Part shown: positions 6,701 through 10,485 of the stretch, piece after piece
How positions within the stretch are numbered: the first letter of the stretch is position 1
Layout: every line of letters begins with the position of its first letter
Source of the DNA: Goniomonas avonlea
Lineage: Eukaryota; Cryptophyceae; Goniomonadida; Goniomonadaceae
DNA: 10,485 nucleotides
Assembly: GCA_003573635.1 (NCBI GenBank)
Contig: QUTJ01031235.1
Coordinates: 1-10,485 of the forward strand
Reading direction: 5' to 3'
Made by a program: the position numbers and the translations under genes
Notes under the pieces: generated by a model
Database searches by the model: none
Seen by the model: the letters and a program-made list of their open reading frames with translations, nothing else
What the model was told of the DNA's origin: nothing

Positions 6701-8150
6701 GGGCGACCGAACTGCTGATCATATCGTCCGATGCTGTCGGGGACGATATCGTCCGATTGCTGTCGGGGACGATAGACGTCCAATTGTTGTCTGGGACGAT
6801 ATCGTCCGAGGGTTGTCGGGGACGACATCGTCCGAGTTGTGTGCCCTTTCTCCTTTAGTCCCCTCCTCCCTCCGTCCCCACGCTCCCCGGCTCCGCTCCC
6901 TCTTCCCTCCTTTCGCGCCTTCCCGACTCCGTTGCTGCCCCCGCAGTCAGAATTTCTGGCAAGGTGTGTGTGTGGGGGGGGTGGCTCTCTCTTTCGACCT
7001 CCCTCCCTCCTCTTACCAACGTCTGACAGTTCGACGGACACATGCGAAATAAGCGCATCACCGCCGGGCAAAACCGTGCCAATGCATGTGTGGCGCAAAA
7101 TCTCCCTGTCGAGAGGTTAGTTTGAAACAGTCAAGGATGCAACTGTGTGGCATCCCGCGCCAAATCTCGCCAAAGATGACTCGGACAGTAGGACAGTGAG
7201 ACAGTGTGCAAATCTTCCGCCATCTCTGGTTCAAGAAGCACCTTAGGGCAGAGGGGAATGAACGTACCAAGCTTCTTGGCTCACGACAAGATCGCGCAAC
7301 TTAGCTTGGGCATGGGCGCGCCTGAGCTGCTTGAAAGTGGGGCCCATTAGAAACGAGTAGCGCCGAGGTGGGGCAGCTGGGCAACGCATTAGTGCATTCT
7401 GCGTGCAGCTAGAGCGCGATGACAAACCAACATCAAGCTCCGTCATCGGTCCCACGGCAATTGCAGAATGAAGTGTCAGCGTGACAAGGTTATGCCCTTG
7501 GTATGGAGCGTCGTCGCGATGCAGCTTAATGTGGAGGTCGAGACAGCACTGCACCGCATGCTGAGCTGCTACACACACACCTTCGGGATGCTGGAACACA
7601 ACCTATGCCACAGTGAGTAACTCAAGACACATTGAAGGTTTGTACCAGTAAAGCATCTCCTGCAAAGCATTCCACTGCACCTCCGTGCTTCCTCACTGCT
7701 GAGACGATATCTCCGAACAGTCGTTGAACAATAATGCAAAACTCTTCCATATCAGCTGCGCAGCTCGAGAAAGATTCGAGAAGAGTTGTGAAACCGCTCA
7801 CATCCAAGAGAAGCAACGCTCCATTGATCACGTTTAGGGGTGGTGGCCGCTTGTGCAGATGATACCACTGCAAAATCCTGATCAGGGGTGTCAATCACAT
7901 AAATTCTGCAAAGCACAAGGAAAAAGCAGATACACCTTTGCGGAACAAGCGTTCCAATATGGGATCGAAGGGTGTCGCAGTCAACAGGAGCAATTTTGTC
8001 TCCTTGACCAACTCCTTGCAAGACCGCAAGGACACGTTCAGAATCACTTCGAAGGAAAGCAGACGGGCGAGGGTTCGAAGCAAAAGCCACAGCAACAGCA
8101 TTAACGAGGAGCTTGTCATCGGTGGAGCTCAGCAGCGGCAGGTCTGCCAT
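629..8150 (-). CDS. Soluble adenylyl cyclase-like gene (ADCY10 type), 5' complete, 3' end beyond window
   Basis: Multi-exon gene predicted to convert ATP to cAMP in the cytoplasm. Confident exons (high to low): 8150-7936, 7877-7646, 7602-7268, 7105-7017, 6074-5948, 5682-5627, 5187-5114, 4836-4712, 4502-4433, 3755-3638, 3394-3334, 3013-2711. Later come 1514-1346 and 737-629, with uncertain exons between. The first twelve have matching phases at every junction, GT-AG ends and no internal stop, giving 601 residues plus two bases. Domain order is C1 (about 90-290), linker, C2 (about 320-501), Ser/Pro-rich linker, P-loop NTPase. This is the order of mammalian sAC, whose long C-terminal part would lie off the left edge. 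Family assignment is strong. Regulation and exact exon borders are inferred, and no transcript evidence is available. Confidence 0.93.
738..1345 (-). other. Intron splitting the Walker A motif (608 bases)
   Basis: Runs from GTGCTG to CATCCTCACAG on the minus strand. It holds two CA-repeat tracts (about 849-862 and 931-966), a run of G at about 881-891, CTCT tracts and, at 1035-1230, a small element bounded by 14-base inverted repeats. No coding similarity seen. Confidence 0.7.
1035..1230. repeat. 196-bp element with 14-bp inverted ends and internal repeats
   Basis: AGAGCAACTGCACC (1035-1048) is the exact reverse complement of GGTGCAGTTGCTCT (1217-1230). Inside are two related direct copies beginning TAAATGTNGCAATTC (1145-1180 and 1195-1227). 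No target-site duplication is evident. It could be a small non-autonomous transposon or just a repeat-derived foldback. Confidence 0.4.
1346..1514 (-). CDS. sAC NTPase exon: entry helix and first half of Walker A
   Basis: A 56-codon exon plus one base. The acceptor CACTAACACTTGATCTGTAG has a branch-like CTAAC; the donor GCCAG|GTGCTG is phase 1. It encodes TPGVARTAAEGEAISQAF, comparable to the 'PxxGRexEIxxx' lead-in, then GGMVILEASP, the strand before the P-loop (human VLMYEGLPG). The Walker A loop is completed by the next exon. An alternative acceptor starting the exon at 1492 would require phase 1 upstream. Frame and identity are fairly secure; the upstream join is not. Confidence 0.7.
1515..2108 (-). 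other. Long open frame in the linker region, possibly partly coding
   Basis: About 197 open codons in the same reading frame as the NTPase exon that follows it. The terminating TAG is exactly the AG acceptor region of that exon. The left AG (AACAGTAG|ATG, phase 0) would fit the phase of the candidate exon at 2455-2665. The translation is Ser/Pro/Gln rich without recognised motifs. No convincing phase-0 donor was found near the end; CAACCG|GTGCGG is one candidate. The frame may hold one linker exon followed by intron. Confidence 0.3.
2455..2665 (-). CDS. Possible linker exon between C2 and NTPase
   Basis: A 70-codon open stretch bounded by GCTTCCAG|C and CTTCTT|GTATGT. It would follow a 45-base intron and match phase 2 from the preceding exon, ending in phase 0. 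It contains PVFISTEPRDTHLDMLASLA, which loosely resembles the 'PxVGRexEL' entry of such NTPases. The exon at 1514-1346 is a better match for that segment, so this may be linker or simply open intron. Confidence 0.3.
2711..3013 (-). CDS. sAC exon 12: Ser/Pro-rich linker after C2
   Basis: Residues 502-601 plus two bases. A strong acceptor (TTAACATTTTTGCATTTCAG|G) restores phase 2 from exon 11. The product starts VTLLEDDCTPRLAAFLESD and becomes Ser/Pro rich (PASPNR, NPTPLSLPPFASP, SSQSQLMSLPQS). Human sAC has no such stretch here; it goes nearly straight into the NTPase. The open frame ends in TGA at 2709-2707, which overlaps a good donor CCCAAA|GTGAGG (exon end 2711, phase 2). I favour splicing because NTPase exons follow, but a short isoform ending at this TGA is possible. 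Confidence 0.6.
3014..3333 (-). other. Intron between the last C2 exon and the linker exon (320 bases)
   Basis: Pyrimidine-rich on the gene strand, starting GTACCT and ending TTTTTGCATTTCAG with a TTAAC-like branch site. It contains the G-tract repeat at 3176-3205. No coding similarity seen. Confidence 0.7.
3176..3205 (+). repeat. (GGGGGGGCGA)x3, potential G-quadruplex
   Basis: Three exact copies of G7-CGA on the plus strand, flanked by further purine tracts. On the gene strand this is a C-rich tract inside an intron; the G-rich strand is the transcribed template. Confidence 0.85.
3334..3394 (-). CDS. sAC exon 11: end of C2
   Basis: Residues 482-500, FSRLGDMKFKGRAAPVATY. MKFKGRAAPVATY matches the closing strand of class III domains ('...VKGxxxPVxxY', human KVMKGVADSGPLYQY). 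The acceptor GAGATAG|GA completes G481 in phase. The donor ATATCG|GTACCT is phase 2. The acceptor has only a weak pyrimidine tract. Confidence 0.88.
3638..3755 (-). CDS. sAC exon 10: C2 Asn/Arg catalytic motif
   Basis: Residues 442-480. It opens VGDTVNLSARMANSALDGAT, joining exon 9 to read MEYML|VGDTVNLSAR. N447 and R451 match the Asn and Arg (human N412 and R416 by recall) that orient ATP and stabilise the transition state. It continues LCDDVTKCASF, equivalent to human VTCDSVTYN. The acceptor is GGACGACAG|GTG and the donor CTAG|GTACGA is phase 1. With D97 and D146 from C1, all the main catalytic side chains of a heterodimer-like sAC site are present. Confidence 0.96.
3756..4432 (-). other. 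Intron between the GVATG and GDTVN exons (677 bases)
   Basis: Bounded by GTAGGT and GGACGACAG. It contains a tandem duplication at 3971-4094 and CTCTGT/CTGTG simple sequence around 4205-4260. An open stretch near 3685-3870 in another frame has no similarity to anything recognised. Confidence 0.75.
3971..4094. repeat. Tandem duplication of about 60 bp
   Basis: Copy one 3971-4036 and copy two 4037-4094 both start TCTTCTTCCTACACA and end TTCATGATTTCATGAC(C/T)GCATG. The copies differ by a few substitutions and an 8-base length change in the CA part. Intronic. Confidence 0.9.
4433..4502 (-). CDS. sAC exon 9: C2 'GVATGKVFCG' strand
   Basis: Residues 419-441, CGVATGKVFCGFIGSPDRME then YML. It aligns with human IGVASGIVFCGIVG...RHEYTV, one of the most recognisable stretches of sAC. 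The acceptor GTCGTGCAG|G restores phase 2. The donor CATGCTG|GTAGGT is phase 0. The helix end just before it is a few residues shorter than in human sAC, so a very small missed exon cannot be excluded. Confidence 0.93.
4712..4836 (-). CDS. sAC exon 8: C2 core strand with active-site lysine
   Basis: Residues 377-417 plus two bases. It begins VTVDEKGLVFIYCLGGAG, aligning with human VFMFDKGCSFLCVFGFPG. K382 matches the human C2 lysine (K334 by recall) at the nucleotide site. The rest (APVEEFQLCAVQVGLVSN) is the following helix. The acceptor is TTCACAG|GTAACC and the chosen donor AAACAG|GTTGGT is phase 2. An earlier donor, GTGCAG|GTTGGG (phase 0), is possible but breaks the phase to exon 9. Confidence 0.9.
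5040..5054 (+). repeat. Run of 15 G
   Basis: A mononucleotide G tract inside the intron between exons 7 and 8, followed by GGAGGAGG. Its length is prone to sequencing error but does not affect the exons. Confidence 0.95.
5114..5187 (-). CDS. sAC exon 7: C2 helix
   Basis: Residues 353-376, LKHLEQALSIVTTVTLEM followed by GGMIRQ. With exon 8 it aligns without gaps to human AYMHITSVLKIFQGQINKV. The acceptor is CGCTGCAG|GT and the donor CGCCAG|GTGAGC is consensus, phase 0. A partial copy of this exon lies 60 bases upstream in the preceding intron (5211-5243). Confidence 0.9.
5188..5626 (-). other. Intron between exons 6 and 7 (439 bases)
   Basis: Bounded by GTAAAA and CGCTGCAG. It includes the purine-rich stretch 5450-5520 and a decayed partial copy of exon 7 at 5211-5243. 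No other coding similarity seen. Confidence 0.7.
5211..5243 (-). pseudogene. Partial duplicate of exon 7
   Basis: Minus-strand bases 5243-5211 share an uninterrupted TGGAGCAGGCTCT and similar flanks with exon 7 and its vicinity (5181-5151). The offset is 60 bases. Translated in the matching frame the copy reads NDVEQALCDCHRL against KHLEQALSIVTT. It has no proper donor, so it is probably a decayed duplication rather than an alternative exon. Confidence 0.5.
5627..5682 (-). CDS. sAC exon 6: C2 first strand and loop
   Basis: A 56-base microexon, residues 334-351. Joined to exon 5 it reads RRVSVGFILFSVPG, aligning with human RPVTIVFVNLMF. There is no aspartate at the position of the C1 metal site, as expected for a C2 domain that does not bind metal. 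The acceptor GCTAACGATATTTCTCAG has an ideal branch-like CTAAC. The donor AACG|GTAAAA is phase 1. Small size makes the borders less certain than the frame. Confidence 0.82.
5948..6074 (-). CDS. sAC exon 5: C1-C2 linker and first strand of C2
   Basis: Residues 292-332 plus two bases. It contains LALLPYVPEGVPTAL, the conserved 'xxYVPxxV' linker helix, then WTWELRRVSV, which aligns with SELRPVTIV at the start of human C2. It has no usable start codon of its own, so it is invisible to a simple ORF scan. The acceptor GTCCGGAAG sits 13 bases after a CTAAC. A second AG (exon start 6038) gives the same phase and would drop 12 residues. The donor GTTGG|GTGCGC is phase 2. Confidence 0.88.
6075..7016 (-). 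other. Largest intron (942 bases), between C1 and the linker exon
   Basis: Begins GTAAGA and ends GTCCGGAAG with CTAAC nearby. It is rich in purine/pyrimidine simple sequence, with a GT tract at about 6204-6240 and the 26-bp hairpin repeat at 6723-6841. Open frames exist, such as minus 6236-6544 (LILTPLDLEAPVMLTHA), but none aligns with sAC and the flanking exons already match in phase. An in-phase extra exon cannot be excluded. Confidence 0.65.
6723..6841. repeat. 26-bp minisatellite with self-complementary units
   Basis: Units at 6723-6747, 6748-6773, 6774-6800, 6801-6826 and a partial at 6827-6841. The typical unit starts ATCGTCCGA and ends GGGACGAT. ATCGTCC and GGACGAT are exact reverse complements, so each unit can form a hairpin and neighbouring ends (GGACGAT|ATCGTCC) form a perfect palindrome. 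Intronic. Confidence 0.93.
7017..7105 (-). CDS. sAC exon 4: end of C1
   Basis: Residues 262-290. The junction completes W261 and reads VVSQEAW|EILRHTCIG, matching the human stretch ILSPNCWQLCDRSMI. The rest (VLPGGDALISHVSVELSDV) corresponds to the last strands of C1. The acceptor CTAACCTCTCGACAG has a branch-like CTAAC close by. The donor GTTG|GTAAGA is near consensus, phase 1. A different reading of the upstream intron, with an acceptor at CCCTAAG, gives an open frame but no cyclase similarity and was not used. Confidence 0.88.
7268..7602 (-). CDS. sAC exon 3: second half of cyclase domain C1
   Basis: Residues 150-260 plus two bases of W261. It starts VVFQHPEG directly after GDALL, so the junction reads GDALLVVF as in class III cyclases. 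It follows the C1 fold: the helix AAQHAVQCCLDLHIKL, the strand LTLHSAIAVG, then RRYSFLMG (human FLVIG) and KQLRRAHAQAKLRDLVVS. R243 in that last block aligns with human R176, the partner arginine of the bicarbonate site. Between AVGPMTELDVG and RRYSF there is an insertion of roughly 15 residues rich in Ser, Cys and Pro relative to human sAC. The upstream intron is only 43 bases. Confidence 0.95.
7646..7877 (-). CDS. sAC exon 2: first half of cyclase domain C1
   Basis: Residues 73-149, with R72 split across the junction. It holds the first metal-site motif ALLLLDVSGFTTL (D97 is the metal aspartate) and ends in GGAVECFAGDALL (D146 is the second metal aspartate). Both aspartates needed for two-metal catalysis are therefore present. 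The residue four before D146 is C142, where human sAC has the bicarbonate-contacting Lys (K95 by recall). The acceptor is taken at GATCAG|G, which restores phase 2; the stronger-looking TTTGCAG further upstream would leave an in-frame TGA. The donor is CTG|GTACAA, phase 0. Confidence 0.95.
7936..8150 (-). CDS. sAC exon 1: start codon and N-terminal segment
   Basis: Encodes residues 1-71 plus two bases. The ATG at 8150-8148 has A at -3 and G at +4, a strong context. An in-frame TGA lies about 50 bases upstream, so the coding start is here unless an upstream exon joins at a nearby AG. The first 60 residues are not recognisable. The end, around IGTLVPQ, matches the 'LxxxVPxxxL' lead-in seen just before C1 in sAC-type cyclases. 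It is about 40 residues longer before C1 than human sAC. The donor is AAAG|GTGTAT, phase 2, followed by a 58-base intron. Confidence 0.8.
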
Positions 8151-8469
8151 CCTCTCCTTGGTTCTGGGGCGTGCCAAAGGGTGGGGCGATCATGGTCACC
8201 GCACAACAGATCACGGAGCTGCAGATGAGATACAGGGTCCAAACAGGACAAAATTGTTCTGGGACCAAACCGCACCGGTAGCTTGAGACTACCGGTGTCA
8301 AATAATTATAAATCGTTTTTTGTTCAACGGTTGAGGAGATTCCTTCACCGGGGGGTACCGGAGTAACATTAAAGAAGAAATGATGCCGCTGATTAGTGAA
8401 TCTCGTTAACAGGTGCTGATGGCCGAAATTGATGTGAGAGGGTTTTGATCCGAGGGCCTCCTGGATTTT
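8151..8469. promoter_or_regulatory. Region upstream of the cyclase start; no certain promoter
   Basis: The expected place of the 5' leader and promoter of the minus-strand gene. It is AT-richer than its surroundings around 8298-8330 and carries a perfect hairpin (8273-8297) and a second CCGG-bounded inverted repeat near 8350. No motif could be assigned as a promoter with confidence. Confidence 0.3.
8273..8297. repeat. Perfect 9-bp hairpin
   Basis: CACCGGTAG (8273-8281), a 7-base loop, then CTACCGGTG (8289-8297). It lies about 125 bases upstream of the predicted cyclase start codon. Function unknown. Confidence 0.85.
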
Positions 8470-8739
8470 TCAATAATCTCCGCTCTTAATTAAAGTTAAT
8501 TTAGCCCCGCGTGCCGCTTGAAGCGCCCGAATTTTTCGGGCCTCGCGCTTTTTAACCAGGTTGATCTTTTGCCTTTTTTCATGGTTCTGCAGATTTTCCA
8601 AGATCGGACAACAAAAAGTCGTCCGACCCCGGCTTTTTCGTCTCTCCCTCTGTCTGATTTCCTCAAAAATCAATCGAGGGGACCTCATCTCTGTGTCTCT
8701 AGCTAGTGTGTCTCCTTCCCCCCTCTCCCTCGCGGTCAA
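8470..8739 (-). other. Unassigned basic reading frame, possible 3' exon or element remnant
   Basis: The last 70 or so codons are Lys/Arg/Glu rich (IFEEIRQRERRKSR, NLQNHEKRQKINLVKK, REARKIRALQAARG) and end at TGA (8472-8470). Composition differs from the surrounding microsatellite DNA and looks helix-forming. A stem CCCGAA-TTT-TTCGGG with flanking AAGCG/CGCTT lies within it at about 8519-8550. I do not recognise a family. It could be the final exon of an upstream gene or part of a decayed mobile element. Confidence 0.3.
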
Positions 8740-8844
8740 GCTGCAGATTGATCATTTGAGCCATGATCACGCGGGTGCTCCAACGGGTAAACTTCCAGTG
8801 TCCACCCGTGGCACTGTTCATTGAAATGCCAGAAGCTGACCGAC

Positions 8845-9090
8845 CTGCTCCAGTGACAAGGCAACCCTCAAGCCTAGCTCGAAATGAATCCCAGATCATA
8901 GTCAACTTGGAATACAAATTGTAATTGCTGCGTGCGAGCGCCCGTTCCACATGTGAGTGCTTCGCGAGCACAACGCCACTAAGCAAAGTATTATGTATTC
9001 TAACAGCGGGTCTCCGACAATTACGAAGCACCCGTGCCCGAAGAGGCAACTGCCCCAGGAGAGTGTGCTGAGCCACTGGACCGCACCGCA
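8845..9090 (-). CDS. Candidate exon of an upstream minus-strand gene, product unknown
   Basis: Preceded by an excellent acceptor, CTTCTAACCTGTCTTTGCAG, with a CTAAC branch-like site. One frame stays open for 130 codons (to 8699) and reads in part NTLLSGVVLAKHSHVERALA, then SNYNLYSKLTMIWDSFRARL, helical and faintly TPR-like. The end is set at GGAGCAG|GTCGGT but is uncertain. A second frame is open for about 60 codons and contains GHGCFVIVGDPLLEYI, faintly like a class III cyclase strand. Which frame is used cannot be settled here. Confidence 0.4.
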
Positions 9091-9220
9091 CTGCAAAGAC
9101 AGGTTAGAAGGGCATTCGTTGCCGTGGGCACTAGGAACTGCATAGCAGCCTCAGATCCGCTGTCTAGGGGCAAAGGGGATGGAGGAGCAAGGAGGAAAGG
9201 TGGGGGTGGGGGGGGCGTAC

Positions 9221-9318
9221 TCGTAGCGAAACAAGTCGTTGACCTGTCGCATTTCGCCCGAGCTCACCAGCCACTCCTGCAGACGGGTCACAAGATCGTT
9301 GTGCGTGTGATATGTATG
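9221..9318 (-). CDS. Candidate small exon of the upstream gene
   Basis: Starts after GCGCACGCAG; possible donors are CTG|GTGAGC (exon end 9268) and TACGA|GTACGC (end 9221). The reading NDLVTRLQEWLVSSGEMRQV looks like a real amphipathic helix. Frame compatibility with the exon at 9090 depends on the donor chosen. The rest of this unidentified gene would lie toward or beyond the right edge. Confidence 0.3.
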
Positions 9319-9430
9319 CTGCGTGCGCGCGCGTGTGTCTCCGAGGTAACAGCTCTCTCGCTCGCTCGCTCTCGCTCTGTCGCTCTCATTCATGGTGCAC
9401 GCGTGGCCTTGTGTTTGTGTGTGGGGCGAG

Positions 9431-9565
9431 GTGCCCTGGCCACACTCGCACACACACGCGCGCGCACCCTGGCCATACTCGCACACGCACGCGGGCGGTG
9501 CCCTGGCCACACTCGCACACACACGCGCGCGGTGCCCTGGCCATCCTCACACACGCACGCGCGCG
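9431..9565. repeat. 33-34 bp CA/CG-rich tandem repeat
   Basis: Four copies (9431-9464, 9465-9497, 9498-9531, 9532-9565), each starting with CCCTGGCCA and ending in an alternating purine-pyrimidine CACACACGCGCGCG tract, a sequence type able to adopt Z-form DNA. Flanked by more CA-rich and CCCAC-rich simple sequence to about 9660. Confidence 0.9.
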
Positions 9566-9783
9566 CGTCACACTCACTCCCACCACTCCCACACCACCAC
9601 TCCCACCCTCATTCACCCTCGCGCTCTCACACACACATTCTGGACGGACAGACAGACAGTGTGAGAGTGTGGTGAGTGAGTGAACACCGTGTACAGTCAT
9701 GATAGCCGTACCTTGAACCGCAAGTGAATCGCTGCTTTGAGCTCCTTCTTGTTTTCATCCGCGGACCCATCTAACGCTTTGAT
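9566..9783. other. Non-coding simple-sequence region
   Basis: CCCAC-rich and CACAC-rich sequence to about 9660, then about 120 bases of unremarkable sequence. No gene supported. Confidence 0.5.
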
Positions 9784-9839
9784 CTGCCAGGCATTCGCGT
9801 AAATAGGGAGTTCTGCCAGACATTCGCAAATAGGTAGTT
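9784..9839. repeat. Two-copy direct repeat of 27-29 bp
   Basis: 9784-9812 and 9813-9839 both start CTGCCAG and contain CATTCGC, AAATAGG and AGTT. The second copy lacks two bases. It borders the larger repeat array that follows. Confidence 0.9.
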
Positions 9840-9853
9840 CTTTGATGATCAGA

Positions 9854-10144
9854 CACGGACTTTCGAACCAACCTCCGGGTCATTAGGGTTGACCCGGGCT
9901 TTTGAACCAACATCCAGGTCAGCTCCGTAAAACCTTAGGGTTGACCCGGACTTTTGAACAACCGGGTCAGGTCGTAAAACCTTCGGGTTGACCCGGACTT
10001 TTGACATCCAGATCAGCTCCGTAAAACACTAGGGTTGACCCGAACTTTTGAACCGACCTCCGGGTCAGCGAAGGTTTCGCTCTGTAAAAAGCGAGGTAGG
10101 GTTGACTCGAACTTTTGAACCAACATCCAGGTCAGCTCCGTTAA
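9854..10144. repeat. Tandem array with AGGGTTGACCCG core
   Basis: A partial copy (9854-9884), then units at 9885-9936, 9937-9983, 9984-10030, 10031-10097 and 10098-10144, basic length 47-52 bp. Each has GGGTTGACCCG or a variant, CTTTTGAAC, CAGGTCAG and CCGTAAAA. The fourth unit carries a roughly 20-base insertion containing the palindrome AGCGAAGGTTTCGCT. The core GGGTTGACCC is nearly self-complementary. Confidence 0.92.
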
Positions 10145-10265
10145 AGGTTGACGCCACCGCCCCAATGCTGGTTTTGGAAGCGCTCTCACCGATTTCGAGG
10201 GAACGTCCAAGTTTTAAAATATGACTGATCTTCCGAGAATCTAGTTCCGAGAGCCCCACTTCCCA

Positions 10266-10404
10266 GAATGAGACTCAGACCACACCTTAAATCGCAAGAA
10301 TAACACAATAACAGAACAACAACAGAGTGAGACTCAGAACACACCTTAAATCGCAAGAATAACACCGTAACAGAACAACAGCAGAACGAGACTCGGAACA
10401 CACC
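10266..10404. repeat. 59-bp tandem repeat, two full copies and a third diverging
   Basis: Copies at 10266-10324 and 10325-10383 share GAGACTCAGA, ACACCTTAAATCGCAAGAA and TAACAGAACAACA. A third start at 10384 matches for about 20 bases, then diverges. Related ACACACC pieces recur to the right edge. On the minus strand it gives a long open but repetitive frame, which I do not regard as a gene. Confidence 0.9.
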
Positions 10405-10485
10405 CTCTCGCAACCTCGTGCCCGTCCAACAACCGCTAAATGGCAGACACAAGACACACCTTATCTCGCACACACAGGACACACC

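Noticed and set aside
6723-6841. CRISPR-like array
   Set aside because: The whole unit is repeated, with no unique spacers, and the context is an intron of a eukaryotic gene.
9034-9675. Plus-strand open frame of about 213 codons
   Set aside because: Most of it is translated CA/CG satellite (His-Thr-Arg-Ala repeats), and it overlaps candidate exons on the other strand; no domain recognised.

Overview
The window is eukaryotic nuclear DNA. It has short exons, GT-AG introns of 43 to 942 bases, many microsatellites and minisatellites, and no bacterial-style operon layout. Its core is one gene on the minus strand, read from about 8150 down to about 629 and continuing off the left edge. I could rebuild most of it exon by exon. 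It encodes a soluble adenylyl cyclase of the ADCY10 (sAC) type: class III cyclase domain C1, cyclase domain C2, then a P-loop NTPase. Eleven consecutive exons (8150 to 3334) join with matching splice phases and align in order with the sAC catalytic core. A twelfth (3013 to 2711) continues in phase into a Ser/Pro-rich linker. Two later exons (1514-1346 and 737-629) carry an NTPase whose Walker A motif is split by an intron. The exons between 2710 and 1515 are uncertain.

The catalytic logic is preserved. C1 supplies both metal-binding aspartates (D97 and D146 in my numbering). C2 supplies the Lys (K382) and the Asn/Arg pair (N447, R451) that complete the single active site of human sAC. The C1 lysine that contacts bicarbonate in human sAC is a cysteine here (C142), while the partner arginine seems to be kept (R243). 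The Walker A motif has Gly after its Lys instead of Ser/Thr.

Upstream of the gene (8151-10485) lies an AT-richer stretch with hairpins, an unassigned basic reading frame (8470-8739), one or two candidate minus-strand exons of an unidentified neighbouring gene (about 8845-9318), a CA/CG-rich satellite, and several tandem repeat families (9784-10485). The left end (1-230 and 481-618) is G-rich or purine-rich tandem repeat; the second block is intronic.

Several introns carry CTAAC-like branch sites close to the acceptor. The organism is probably a protist. An alveolate such as a chromerid would fit the intron and repeat style, but that is a guess. All homology statements come from reading and memory, not from a search.
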